Shown: positions 49,392 to 57,934 of the stretch, in pieces | How positions within the stretch are numbered: position 1 is the stretch's first letter | Layout of the letters: each line of letters starts with the position of its first letter | Source of the DNA: Geothrix sp. | GTDB lineage: Bacteria; Acidobacteriota; Holophagae; Holophagales; Holophagaceae | Length of the DNA stretch: 64,000 nt | Assembly (NCBI RefSeq): GCF_020622065.1 | Contig: NZ_JAHRYQ010000001.1 | Location: forward strand, 744,001 to 808,000 | Reading direction: 5' to 3' | Made by a program: the position numbers and the translations under genes | The notes under the pieces: generated by a model | What the model was told of the DNA's origin: nothing | Seen by the model: the letters and a program-made list of their open reading frames with translations, nothing else | Databases searched by the model: none

Positions 49392-51149
49392 TCAGGAATG
49401 CGGGGACACCGCGCTGGACGGGTCCAAGGCGCCCGGGGCCAGCAGCCGCTCCGCCGCAGCCCTGAACTCCTCGAAGGCCGCGAGGGCGCTGCCCCTGATG
49501 TCGGGGTTGAGGCGGCTGCAGCGCGCCCGGGCCCGTTCCACCAGCCGCGCCCGATGGGATTTCCAGGCCGCCAGGCTCCGGGCATTGCCCACCAGGGCGT
49601 GGCGCAGGCGATCTTCCAGGTCCTGGCGGGAACGGATCAACCGCTCCTTGAAGCGCTCCAGTTCCAGCAGGTTCCGGGTGATGAGGATGAAATGGTGCCC
49701 CTTCACAGCCATGGTCACGATCTCGGCGGCCATGAGGGGACGCAGGGAGAAGGCCCGCAGCAGGTAGGCCCAGTAGGCGACGGCGTACCGGGAGAAGGTC
49801 TGCCGGATGAGGGAATGGACGAAGGCCCGCAGCTCCGGCAGCCGGACCCTGCGGCAGGAGGCCCGCCGGCGCTTCATCCGGCGAAGCAGGCCGAGGCAGC
49901 GGGCGAAGTAGCGGCTGGGGCGGTACACATCCGCGAGCACCCGCTTGTAGCCCGCGCGGAGGGCGCCGGCATCCATGCGGGGTGCAAAATTCAGTTCGAG
50001 GTCATGGGTGTTGTTCCCCCCGACGGATTGGGTGAGGATGCGCCCTTCCGAGGCCAGACGGGCATGCAGCCGGGTCTGGGGCAGTGCCGTCAGGAGGCCC
50101 ACCATGGCCGTGGGGATGGCGGCCTCGCCGATGAAGCGGATCTGCCGATCGAAGATGTCCTCCCGATCCCCGTCGAAGCCCACGATGAACCCGCCCGACA
50201 CCTCCAGACCCTTGGCCTGGATGGCCCGGACGCTGGCCAGGAGGTCGGATCGGCTGTTCTGGCGCTTGCCGATGGCGTCGAGGGTGGCCTGGTCGGGCGT
50301 CTCGATGCCGACGAACACCATGTTGAAGCCCGCCTGCACCATCTCGTCCATCAGGGGCTCGTCCGCCGCGAGATCGAGGCTGGCTTCCGTGTAGAACGAA
50401 AACGGGTACTGCCGCTCCGTCTGCCAGCCGACCAGCTCAGGCAGGAGGCGGCGGACCTCGCTCCGGTTGCCGATGAAGTTGTCGTCCACCACGAACACGG
50501 ATCCCCGCCAGCCGCCCTCGAACAGCAGGTCCAGCTCCGCCAGGAACTGGGCGGGTGCCTTGGTCCGGGGCCGGTGGCCGAACAGCTCGACGATGTCGCA
50601 GAATTCGCAGTGGTGGGGGCAGCCGCGGGAGTACTGCAGGGCCGCCCCGGCATAGCGCTTGCGGTTCAGCAGATCGAACCGGGGGGCAGGCGTGCGGGCG
50701 AGATCCGGATGCGCCCGGTCGCCGTAGCAGCCCTTCGCGCAGCCCTGAGCAAAGTCCGCCAGGAAGGCCGGGAGGTTGACCTCCGCCTCACCGAGGATGA
50801 AGTGGTCCACGCCCGCGATCTGGTCCCGGCAGCTGGTTGGATAGGGGCCCCCGGCCACCACCGGCCGGCCCACCTCCCGGCAAAGGGCGATCACCCGCTC
50901 GAGGGAGGGGCGCTGCACCAGCATCGAGGAGGTGAGGACCAGGTCTGAGGCCTCGACATCCTGGCGAGTGATCGGCTCGACATTCAGGTCCAGCAGCCTC
51001 AGCTCCCAGTCCGGCGGGAGCATGGCGGCCACGGTGAGCAGGCCCAGGGGCGGCAGGGCGGCCTTGCGGCCCAGGAAGGGGAGGGCATAGCGCATGCTCC
51101 AGTAGGTCGGCGGCATTTCCGGGTAGACCAGCAGCGCTCTGATGCCCAA
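49392..51149 (-). CDS. B12-binding radical SAM protein with DUF4070-like C-terminus
   Basis: 585 residues from TTG 51149, which follows AAAAGGGGG; this puts the protein start at MGIRALLVYPEMPPTYWSM, as usual for the family (ATG 51215 would add 22 non-conserved residues). Order: cobalamin-binding Rossmann domain (1-150; not His-on type), radical SAM core with YSRGCPHHCEFCDI (4Fe-4S ligand cysteines), then the DUF4070 region (GGFIVGFDGDREDIFD) and a long Arg-rich helical tail. Relatives include the hopanoid 2-methylase HpnP and other C-methylases acting on lipids or secondary metabolites. Gene faces the motA promoter. Confidence 0.87.
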   Translation of the reverse strand: MGIRALLVYPEMPPTYWSMRYALPFLGRKAALPPLGLLTVAAMLPPDWELRLLDLNVEPITRQDVEASDLVLTSSMLVQRPSLERVIALCREVGRPVVAGGPYPTSCRDQIAGVDHFILGEAEVNLPAFLADFAQGCAKGCYGDRAHPDLARTPAPRFDLLNRKRYAGAALQYSRGCPHHCEFCDIVELFGHRPRTKAPAQFLAELDLLFEGGWRGSVFVVDDNFIGNRSEVRRLLPELVGWQTERQYPFSFYTEASLDLAADEPLMDEMVQAGFNMVFVGIETPDQATLDAIGKRQNSRSDLLASVRAIQAKGLEVSGGFIVGFDGDREDIFDRQIRFIGEAAIPTAMVGLLTALPQTRLHARLASEGRILTQSVGGNNTHDLELNFAPRMDAGALRAGYKRVLADVYRPSRYFARCLGLLRRMKRRRASCRRVRLPELRAFVHSLIRQTFSRYAVAYWAYLLRAFSLRPLMAAEIVTMAVKGHHFILITRNLLELERFKERLIRSRQDLEDRLRHALVGNARSLAAWKSHRARLVERARARCSRLNPDIRGSALAAFEEFRAAAERLLAPGALDPSSAVSPHS

Positions 51150-51266
51150 GGAACCCCCTTTTGGGGACGACAGTCCCAAGGGTAGGTCCCCCCCCGGCCC
51201 GCGGCCATGCCCCATTTCTAGGATTTGCGGCCTTCCCTCCCGATAATGGGATTTGAGGTCGAAACC

Positions 51267-52034
51267 ATGGATCGAGGAAGTTTTCTGGGCGTCCTGCTGG
51301 GGTTCACGCTGCTGGCCGTGGCCATTGGCCTGGGCCCGAACCCGCGAATCTTCTTCCACCCGGCCAGCGCCATCGTGGTGGTGGGCGGGGTGATCGCCGC
51401 GACGCTGATCCGCTTCACCCTCGAGCATGTGAGTTACGCGTTCTCCATCGCCTCGCGGGCCTTCTTCACCCGGGCGCCGGAGACCCAGGCGCTGGTGAAC
51501 CAGATCGTGGGCCTGTCGCAGCGGGCCCGTCGTGAGGGCCTGCTCAACATGGAGAAGGCCATGGATGTGGAAGGGTTCCTGGCCAAGGGGCTCCGCATGG
51601 TGGTCGACCGGGCCGAGCGGAGCCACATCCAGGCCGTGCTGGCCCAGGAACTTCGGGCCACCCAGGAACGGCACCACCAGGGTCAGGAAATCTTCCGCTT
51701 CATCGCCCTCAGTGCGCCCTCCTTCGGCATGGTGGGCACGCTCATCGGCATGGTGCAGCTCTTCGCCAGCATCAAGGACCCCTCGAACATCGGCGGAGCC
51801 ATGGCGCTGTCGCTGCTGTCCACGCTCTACGGCGCCATCATCGCCTACCTGCTGGCCATTCCCATCGCCGGAAAGCTGGAACTGCGCAGCAAGGAGGAGC
51901 TGCAGCTCAAGCAGATCATGATGGAGGGTGTGCTGGGCATCGAGGCGGAGATGCACCCCACGGTTCTCGAGGCCCAGCTGAACGCCTTCCTGGCGCCGAA
52001 GGAACGGAATGCCGACCGGCGGTCGCGTGGGTAA
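51267..52034 (+). CDS. motA: Flagellar stator protein MotA
   Basis: 255 residues from ATG 51267 behind GAGG. Four membrane helices: FLGVLLGFTLLAVAIGLG, HPASAIVVVGGVIAATLI, and after a cytoplasmic loop (RARREGLLNMEKAM) PSFGMVGTLIGMVQLFASI and ALSLLSTLYGAIIAYLLAIPIAG. The conserved GLLNME segment and the Arg/Glu-rich loop match MotA/PomA rather than ExbB. Overlaps motB by 26 bases. It drives flagellar rotation by proton or sodium flow; no other flagellar gene is near. Confidence 0.93.
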   Translation: MDRGSFLGVLLGFTLLAVAIGLGPNPRIFFHPASAIVVVGGVIAATLIRFTLEHVSYAFSIASRAFFTRAPETQALVNQIVGLSQRARREGLLNMEKAMDVEGFLAKGLRMVVDRAERSHIQAVLAQELRATQERHHQGQEIFRFIALSAPSFGMVGTLIGMVQLFASIKDPSNIGGAMALSLLSTLYGAIIAYLLAIPIAGKLELRSKEELQLKQIMMEGVLGIEAEMHPTVLEAQLNAFLAPKERNADRRSRG

Positions 52035-52716
52035 TCAGGCTCCGGTCCGCTTCGCGCGCCGCAAAGCGGACTTGGAATCGCTCTGGCTGGTGACCTTCGC
52101 GGACCTGATGGTCCAGCTGATGGCCTTCTTCGCGCTGCTCTATTCCTTCTCGGTCCACGACCAGGTCAAGCTCCAACAGGCCGTCACCTCCATCCAGAAG
52201 GCGCTGGGCGTCCAGAACCCTGCCGGGGCCCCCTCGGCCGGAGACGGGATCCTCCCGGGGTCCACGGGGCTGGATCCCGCGAAGGCCGCGGACCTGGAGA
52301 AGCTCCTCAGCGCCGCCCAGGCCACCGAGGGGCCGGATGTGGGCAGCCGCCTGCGCTTCGTGACCTTCCGCGGGGCCCTGATCTTCGACGAAGGCAGCGC
52401 CACGCTGACGGCGGGCAGCGATGTGCTGCTGGTGCGGCTGTCCGAGCTGGCCACGCGCTATCAGGGCTTCACGCTGGTCTGCGAGGGCCATTCGGCGCCG
52501 CGCGAACGCGGTCGCGGCGGGGCCGATGCCCTGGAACTCAGCTCGCAGCGGGCGCTCGTGGCCCAGCGCTACCTGGCTGGATTGGGGCTGCCCCCCGCCC
52601 GGCTGACCTCCGAGGCCCGGGGCGACAGCCAGCCCGAGGGCGATGGGGCCACGCCCGAGGGCCGGGCCCTCCAGCGCCGCGTGGTGTTCCGGTTTCAGCG
52701 GGTGGCCGAGCGCTGA
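52009..52716 (+). CDS. motB: Flagellar stator protein MotB
   Basis: 235 residues. One membrane helix around WLVTFADLMVQLMAFFALLYSF with Asp32 in the position of the ion-binding Asp of MotB, a Pro/Gly-rich plug/linker region, and a C-terminal OmpA-like peptidoglycan-binding domain (VCEGHSAPRERG; LSSQRALVAQRYLAGLGL; LQRRVVFRFQRV). Starts inside the last codons of motA. The OmpA part is somewhat short on linker compared with E. coli MotB. Confidence 0.92.
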   Translation: MPTGGRVGNQAPVRFARRKADLESLWLVTFADLMVQLMAFFALLYSFSVHDQVKLQQAVTSIQKALGVQNPAGAPSAGDGILPGSTGLDPAKAADLEKLLSAAQATEGPDVGSRLRFVTFRGALIFDEGSATLTAGSDVLLVRLSELATRYQGFTLVCEGHSAPRERGRGGADALELSSQRALVAQRYLAGLGLPPARLTSEARGDSQPEGDGATPEGRALQRRVVFRFQRVAER

Positions 52717-52718
52717 GG

Positions 52719-52750
52719 GGGCGCTGACCGGGCGCCGACGGACAGCGCCC
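52719..52750 (+). terminator. Hairpin downstream of motB
   Basis: GGGCGCTG (52719-52726) and CAGCGCCC (52743-52750) form a perfect 8-bp stem around a 16-base loop that is itself GC-rich. It has no T-run, so it is at best a weak terminator. Confidence 0.4.
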
Positions 52751-52805
52751 GGATTCCCCTCTATCCTGGATCCAGGCCGGCCCCTCGGCCGCTCTGGAAT
52801 CCGGA

Positions 52806-53591
52806 ATGATGCGCCTGCGTACCGCTTTTTGCGTCTCCTTCACCGCCCTGGCCTTCGCGGCTCCTCCCGACCTGCGGGTGCCTCCTGCCGAGGCTCTGCG
52901 AACTCCGGGCGGGGTGACCTATCGCGTGATCCAGGCGGGGCGCGGCGGTGCCTCTCCCGGCCCAAAGGATTTCGTCCGGGCGCACCTCACGGGATGGGGC
53001 TCCGACGGGGCGACCTTCATCCACACGAGGAGCTTGGACGAGGCGCCCTACCTGAGCCTGGAGCGCCTGATGCCGGGGCTGCGGGAGAGCCTGCAGGCCA
53101 TGGTCCCGGGTGAGCAGCGGCGCATCTGGGTGCCGGAGGCTCTGGCCTTCGCCGGGGCCAAGGGGCGGCCCGCCGGGACCGTGGTGATGGACCTGGAGCT
53201 GCTGGACAGCGTTCCCGATCCGAGCCAGGCACCCCCGGATGTGGCCGCGCCGCCCCCGGACGCCACGACCCTCCGGTCCGGCCTGGCCTTCCGGATCCTC
53301 AAGCCGGGTTCGGGAACGGCCCATCCGTCCCGTTCCAGCTGGATCTCCGTCCACTACTCGGGGTGGACCACCGACGGGAAGCTGTTCGACAGTTCGCTGA
53401 AGAAAGGCACCTCGGTGCCGCTCCAGGTGAAGGGCACCATTGAAGGCTGGATCGAGGGGCTCCCGCTCATGGTGGTGGGTGAGCGCCGGCGCTTCTGGAT
53501 TCCCGAGAAGCTGGCCTACCGCGGCGCCTCCGGAATGCCGAAGGGGATGCTGGTCTTCGATGTGGAGCTGATGGGGATCGCCCCTAATTGA
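52806..53591 (+). CDS. Exported protein with two FKBP-type peptidyl-prolyl isomerase domains
   Basis: 261 residues; ATG 52806 is followed by a second ATG. Signal peptide (TAFCVSFTALAFAAP), then two FKBP-like domains (~32-130 and ~150-258): VRAHLTGWGSDGATFIHTRS and ISVHYSGWTTDGKLFDSS. The second domain has the better conserved FKBP pocket (HYSGW, FDSSLKKG, GWIEGLPLMVVGERRRFWIP). The first is more divergent and may serve chaperone or binding functions. Periplasmic folding helper. Its last codons overlap the stop of the opposing M28 peptidase gene. Confidence 0.85.
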   Translation: MMRLRTAFCVSFTALAFAAPPDLRVPPAEALRTPGGVTYRVIQAGRGGASPGPKDFVRAHLTGWGSDGATFIHTRSLDEAPYLSLERLMPGLRESLQAMVPGEQRRIWVPEALAFAGAKGRPAGTVVMDLELLDSVPDPSQAPPDVAAPPPDATTLRSGLAFRILKPGSGTAHPSRSSWISVHYSGWTTDGKLFDSSLKKGTSVPLQVKGTIEGWIEGLPLMVVGERRRFWIPEKLAYRGASGMPKGMLVFDVELMGIAPN

Positions 53592-54951
53592 ACCGGGCTT
53601 CGGACTGGGCGAGCGCATAGGCGAAGGCGGCCAGGACCGCGGCGTTGTGGGCCAGGTCGTCCTTCTCCACCTTGTCGAAGGTGTCGGCATGGGTGTGGTG
53701 GATGTCGAAGTAGTGGGTGGCCGCATGGCTCACGCCGATGCCGGGCACCCCCTCGGCCACCATGGGACTCACATCCGCGCCGGAGCCGCCGAGGCGGAGG
53801 TCCACGGCGCCGAAGGAGCCGAGCGCTTCTCCCAGGCCCTTTAAAGTGGCCAAGGCGGCGGCCTTGGCCTCGGGCGCAGCCTTGCGGAGGTCGAGGCTGA
53901 ACGCCTTGATGCGCTCGCTGCCGGAATCGGATTCGAAGGCGGCGACGATGTGGGGGAACTCGACCAGGTGGGCGTCGCGATAGGCCTTGCCGCCGCGCAG
54001 CCCGTTCTCCTCATTGGTCCAGAGGACCACGCGGAGAGTCCGGCGGGGCTTGAGGCCGAGACGCTGGATGAGCCGCGCCGCCTCCAGGGCGATGACCGTG
54101 CCGGCCCCGTCGTCCTGGGCGCCCTGGCCCACATCCCAGCTGTCCAGGTGGCCGCTGAGGATCACCACTTCATCGGGCCTCTCCGTGCCGCGGATCTCGC
54201 CCACCACATTGGCCGAGGGCGCGTCCGGCAGGGTCTTCGCGCCCATCTCGAGATGCACGCGGATGCGCTCGCCCCGCGCCTGCATGCGCCGCATCTGGGT
54301 GGAGGCCTCGAGGGTCACGGAGGCCGTGGGGATCTTCGGGAAGGCGGGATCGTAATCCATGACGCCGGTGTGGGGCGTGTCGAGGCTCACGGGGCCCACG
54401 GACCGCACCAGGGCGGCCACGGCGCCGTACTTCGCGGCCTTGGGCGCGCCGTCATGGCGGTAGACCACTGTGTGCCCATAGCCCTTGTAGGGCACATCAA
54501 AGAGGACGATCTTCCCCTTCACGGCTTCGCCCAGCCGATCCAGTTCGTCGAAGGAGCCCACCACGACCACCTCTGCGGTCAGTCCGCCTTCGGGCGTGCC
54601 CACGCTGCCTCCCAGGCCCAGGATGTGGAGGGGCTGGGGCAGGGGCGCCAGCATCTCGGCCCGCTCCTGGCCCCGCACCCAGTGGGGCACCATGACGGGT
54701 TCGGCGTGGACCTGGGTCAGCCCGGCGGCCTTCATGCGGTCCTGGGCCCAGGCGATGGCCTGATCCAGCTGGGGTGAGCCGGACAGCCGGTGACCGATGC
54801 GGTCGCACAACCAAGCCAGATCCTCGTAGGCACCATGGGTGCGGAAGGCTTCGGTCCTCAGCCGCTCGGCGCTGGCGCGCAGCGCCTCAGGGGAGGTTTG
54901 CGCGCCGAGGGCAGTCGCAGTCACAAGGAGGAGGCATCGGGTCAGGTTCAT
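53584..54951 (-). CDS. M28 family zinc aminopeptidase/carboxypeptidase Q-like, exported
   Basis: 455 residues. Signal peptide (CLLLVTATALGAQ). A protease-associated insert (LTAEVVVVGSFDEL) lies before the catalytic core. Metal ligands of the M28 family are visible: SGHLDSWDVGQGAQDDG (His, bridging Asp), WTNEENGLRG (Glu pair), FESDSGSERI (Asp) and HHTHADTFDKV (His). The VILSGHLDSWD form is characteristic of the carboxypeptidase Q / PGCP branch, which cleaves dipeptides. Works in the periplasm, in line with the other exported peptidases in the window. Confidence 0.9.
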   Translation of the reverse strand: MNLTRCLLLVTATALGAQTSPEALRASAERLRTEAFRTHGAYEDLAWLCDRIGHRLSGSPQLDQAIAWAQDRMKAAGLTQVHAEPVMVPHWVRGQERAEMLAPLPQPLHILGLGGSVGTPEGGLTAEVVVVGSFDELDRLGEAVKGKIVLFDVPYKGYGHTVVYRHDGAPKAAKYGAVAALVRSVGPVSLDTPHTGVMDYDPAFPKIPTASVTLEASTQMRRMQARGERIRVHLEMGAKTLPDAPSANVVGEIRGTERPDEVVILSGHLDSWDVGQGAQDDGAGTVIALEAARLIQRLGLKPRRTLRVVLWTNEENGLRGGKAYRDAHLVEFPHIVAAFESDSGSERIKAFSLDLRKAAPEAKAAALATLKGLGEALGSFGAVDLRLGGSGADVSPMVAEGVPGIGVSHAATHYFDIHHTHADTFDKVEKDDLAHNAAVLAAFAYALAQSEARFN

Positions 54952-54980
54952 GCCTCATCTTACTTAGTAGAAACGACAAA

Positions 54981-55460
54981 TCAGGGTTTTTTTGCCAGGT
55001 CCTCGATCTGGGCCTTCACGGCCTTCATCAAGGCATTGGGAATGGGCACGCTGAGGTTGTACTGCCGGATCAGCCAGCGATCCTTCGCCCGTGTCAGCAC
55101 GCCCGTGCCTCGGGCGGGCCCCAGGTTCGGGGTGTCGAGGTCCTCGTCGAACCAGGCGGTGCGGCCGTCCTCCGACAGGGTGATCGTCCGCCGCGTGGCG
55201 CGGAAGCTCCAGGCCCTGCCGCGCAGGAAAATCGGGTGGGCCCAGGCCTGGAAGGCGGCCTTGGGCCAGCGCTCGGTGGCGTCTGTGCCCAGGAACATGG
55301 CGCCCTCGGCGAGATGGCTGAAGTAGCGGGCCCCATCGGCCTGGGCCGCCGCCCGATGCCAGTCGTCCAGGACGGCAGCCACGGCCTTTTCGGTGGGCGA
55401 CTGCGCCGAAAGCGCCAGGGTGGAACAGAGGATCAGGGTCGGGATCAGGGCAAGGCGCAC
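54981..55460 (-). CDS. Exported SnoaL/NTF2-like protein
   Basis: 159 residues from GTG 55460, six bases after GGAG; the longer frame reads through the preceding gene. Signal peptide (LALIPTLILCSTLALSAQ). The mature part (AVAAVLDDWHRAAAQADGARYF, FLGTDATERW, WFDEDLDTPNLG, WLIRQYNLSVPIPN) follows the SnoaL_3/NTF2-like alpha-beta cone, a ligand-binding or enzymatic fold with no fixed function. Last gene of the operon with the double-receiver regulator and the M6-like peptidase. Confidence 0.78.
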   Translation of the reverse strand: MRLALIPTLILCSTLALSAQSPTEKAVAAVLDDWHRAAAQADGARYFSHLAEGAMFLGTDATERWPKAAFQAWAHPIFLRGRAWSFRATRRTITLSEDGRTAWFDEDLDTPNLGPARGTGVLTRAKDRWLIRQYNLSVPIPNALMKAVKAQIEDLAKKP

Positions 55461-55479
55461 GGGAACTCCGGCGAAGGCA

Positions 55480-56991
55480 TCAGCGAGGGCGGTCCAGCGC
55501 CACCCTGACCCGCATGCGGCCGCTGGCGTCGGTTTCGAGCACTTCCCAGGACAGGGGCCCGCTGCGGCCCTTGGGGTTCTCGCCGGGGCCGAGGTTGAAG
55601 GCCGCGTCATCCAGTTCCCAGCGCCCGCAGGGGAAGCGGGGCTTGGGGGGCTCGGGGCTGCCGGGATGGGCATCCACCACGCGCACCGGACCCTTGGGAT
55701 CGTCGGGGCTGAGGAGGGAGGGATCGATGCGGGCGACGATCAGGCCTTCGTGGCCGGGGCCGAAGCGGCCGCCGACGCGGCCCCGCTCGAAGCCCCAGGG
55801 GCGGCGCACCTCAAGACTGAAGAAGCGGCCTTTCTTGCGGGGATCGGGCAGGGTGACCCACTGGGGATCGGCGCCGGGGGCGCGGCTGGCGGGGGCGATC
55901 CAGCCCTCCCAGGCTCGGCCCTTCACGGCGTGGCGGGCGATGGCGCTGCGGAACCGGCCCCGGTACCAGAGCTCCGAGCGCACCCAGGCCATGGGATGGG
56001 AGGGGCTGTAGCCCGTGTCCTCCACCCAGGGGCCTTCCCCGGGGTGTGAGCGGTCCCAGCCGCGGTACTGGCCCGCGTCCATGAGATCCCAGATGCCGGC
56101 GGTGAGGGGATCCTCGCAGCCCAGGTAGAGGTCGTCCACGCGATGCTCGCCCATGCCGTGGAAGGTCTCGTGGACGATGTTGCCCAGAGGCACTTCCTCG
56201 GTCAGGAAGAGCAGGGGCCAGCGCCGGGAGCGTTCCCAGGGCAGCGGCAGCAGCAGGCTCACCGCCTTGAGGTGGGATTCGTCGGCCGTGAGGGACTGGG
56301 GGGCGCCGGGCGTGATGATCCAGAGGTGGTCGGGCTTGCCATCGGGCTTCAAGGCGCCGGTGCGGTTGTCGATGCGGTCGCAGTCGCCAAGTTCCTCCCC
56401 GCGGAGCCGCTCCAGCACCCATTCGGCCATGGCGGCCTTGTGCGCGTCCGTGCGGGGGGCGGGGAAGTCGGCGCTGCGCAGCTTGAGGAAGCGGCCCTCC
56501 ACGAGCGAGAGGGCGCCCTTGCTGACCTCGTAGAGGTAGTTGGCGGCGCTGGCCGCGCCGGGACGCCGGGAGAAGATCAGCTCGCGCAGGGCCCCATCCG
56601 GCAGCTTCGAGGGCTCGTCCGTGAAGTCCAGCCGCACGATGAACACCGATTCCGCGCGGTGCCCCGGTTCGGGCGTCAGCACCACCTCGCGGTTCCATTC
56701 GGAGGCCGGCACGAGATCCCGGCGCCAGCCGTCCTTTTCCACCGCCAGCACGCGGTCTCCGGGATCCAGCTCCAGGCGGAAGGAGCCATCCGCGCCCGTG
56801 AGGGCGAGGGGGGGATCCCCGGCGGGAGAGATGCGAGGCTGCCGGTCCGGATAGACCCGCACACCCGCCAGGCCGCGGTGGCCGTCCGTGATGCGGCCCT
56901 TCAGGGCCGCGGCGCTGAGGCCTGATCCGAGGTTTGCCCCGAGACCGGAGGCGAGAAGGCCGAGGGCGGCGGCCCTGAGCGTCCGGCTCAT
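55480..56991 (-). CDS. M6-like (immune inhibitor A) exported metalloprotease
   Basis: 503 residues. Signal peptide followed by a carboxypeptidase-regulatory-like beta-sandwich (ALKGRITDGHRGLAGVRVYP). The catalytic part has VRLDFTDEPSKLPD, NIVHETFHGMGEHRVDDLY with an HExxH-like HETFH motif, and GIWDLMDAGQYRGWD, a pattern matching the M6 'SxWSIMSSGxW' turn. The later residues of the zinc site are not certain. It overlaps the regulator stop by four bases (ATGA), so expression is tied to it. Confidence 0.68.
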   Translation of the reverse strand: MSRTLRAAALGLLASGLGANLGSGLSAAALKGRITDGHRGLAGVRVYPDRQPRISPAGDPPLALTGADGSFRLELDPGDRVLAVEKDGWRRDLVPASEWNREVVLTPEPGHRAESVFIVRLDFTDEPSKLPDGALRELIFSRRPGAASAANYLYEVSKGALSLVEGRFLKLRSADFPAPRTDAHKAAMAEWVLERLRGEELGDCDRIDNRTGALKPDGKPDHLWIITPGAPQSLTADESHLKAVSLLLPLPWERSRRWPLLFLTEEVPLGNIVHETFHGMGEHRVDDLYLGCEDPLTAGIWDLMDAGQYRGWDRSHPGEGPWVEDTGYSPSHPMAWVRSELWYRGRFRSAIARHAVKGRAWEGWIAPASRAPGADPQWVTLPDPRKKGRFFSLEVRRPWGFERGRVGGRFGPGHEGLIVARIDPSLLSPDDPKGPVRVVDAHPGSPEPPKPRFPCGRWELDDAAFNLGPGENPKGRSGPLSWEVLETDASGRMRVRVALDRPR

Positions 56992-57797
56992 GCCTCGCCG
57001 ACGAGCTTCTGGAGGTGGGCCAGCTTCGCCAGGAGGGCGACGCGACGGCGGGTCTCGGGAGCGACCAGGGGCTTCTCCAGCGCGTCGGCCACGGGTTCCT
57101 GGAACCGGGACCAGGTCTCCAGTTCGCCGGGGCTGTACAGCAGCAGGATGGGCAGGTCCTTCAGCTCCTCGGACTGGTGCACGGCCAGGGCCAGCGTCTG
57201 CGCGCTGCCTTCGAGCAGGTCCGTGTCCAGCACCAGCACATCGGGCCGGTGGGCGAGGATCTGGGCGCGGGCCTGGCCTTCGCCCTGGGCCTCGAGGAAG
57301 GTGGCCTGGTCCTTGCCGAAGTGGTTCTGCACCTGCGACCGTACGAGCGAACTGGCGGAGACCACCAGCACCTTGGGCCGGGCCGGAGCCGGAACCACGC
57401 CGCGGCGGGTCAGGGCACGGATCCGCAGGTGGGTCTGCACCCGCACCTGGAGCAGCATGGTGTTGGCGGGCTTGCGGAGGAAGTCGTCGGCTCCGGCGGC
57501 GTAGCTGCGGTCCTTGGCGTCGCGGCTCAGGGCCGTCAGGACCAGGACCGGGATGCCCGCCGTGGCCGGATCCGCCTTGATGGCCTCGCAGGCTTTGAAC
57601 CCATCCATGGAGGGCATGACCGCATCCATGATCACCAGGTCGGGCGAGCCCTCCTTCACGCGATCCAGCGCCTCCTGGCCGTTGGCGGCCGTCACGAGGC
57701 GGTGGCCCAGGGACTGCAGCTGCGCCTCGATCTGGCGCCTCTGAAGGGCATTGTCCTCCACCATCAGGATGGTCATGGGGGACGCGAACTGGGTCAA
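56988..57797 (-). CDS. Double-receiver response regulator without output domain
   Basis: 269 residues from TTG 57797, which follows AAGGAG at seven bases; ATG 57776 has no ribosome site but would still give a complete receiver. First receiver (8-125): acidic pair (VEDN), phospho-acceptor Asp58 (VIMDAVMPSMDGF), Lys109 (LRKP). The second receiver (142-255) keeps Asp191 (LVLDTDLLE) and a Lys (EKP) but has SASS instead of the acidic pair, so it is probably not phosphorylated in the usual way. There is no DNA-binding or enzymatic output; a scaffolding or phosphate-sink role is likely. First gene of an operon with an exported peptidase. Confidence 0.85.
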   Translation of the reverse strand: MTQFASPMTILMVEDNALQRRQIEAQLQSLGHRLVTAANGQEALDRVKEGSPDLVIMDAVMPSMDGFKACEAIKADPATAGIPVLVLTALSRDAKDRSYAAGADDFLRKPANTMLLQVRVQTHLRIRALTRRGVVPAPARPKVLVVSASSLVRSQVQNHFGKDQATFLEAQGEGQARAQILAHRPDVLVLDTDLLEGSAQTLALAVHQSEELKDLPILLLYSPGELETWSRFQEPVADALEKPLVAPETRRRVALLAKLAHLQKLVGEA

Positions 57798-57908
57798 GCT
57801 GGCTCCTTACTCTCGTAACTCGAGGTTAAAGGGCCTATCGGTTCCAATCAACCGCTGGATGAAGATGGAACCTGGTAAAACTCCGCAGACAGCAAGGGTT
57901 TCCAACGG

Positions 57909-57914
57909 TACAAT
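57909..57914 (+). promoter_or_regulatory. -10 element candidate of lepA (TACAAT)
   Basis: TACAAT lies 21 bases before GTG 57935 in the divergent space between the regulator gene and lepA. No clear -35 hexamer is seen. Confidence 0.4.
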
Positions 57915-57934
57915 GGCCAGTTCGAGGTTCCGCA

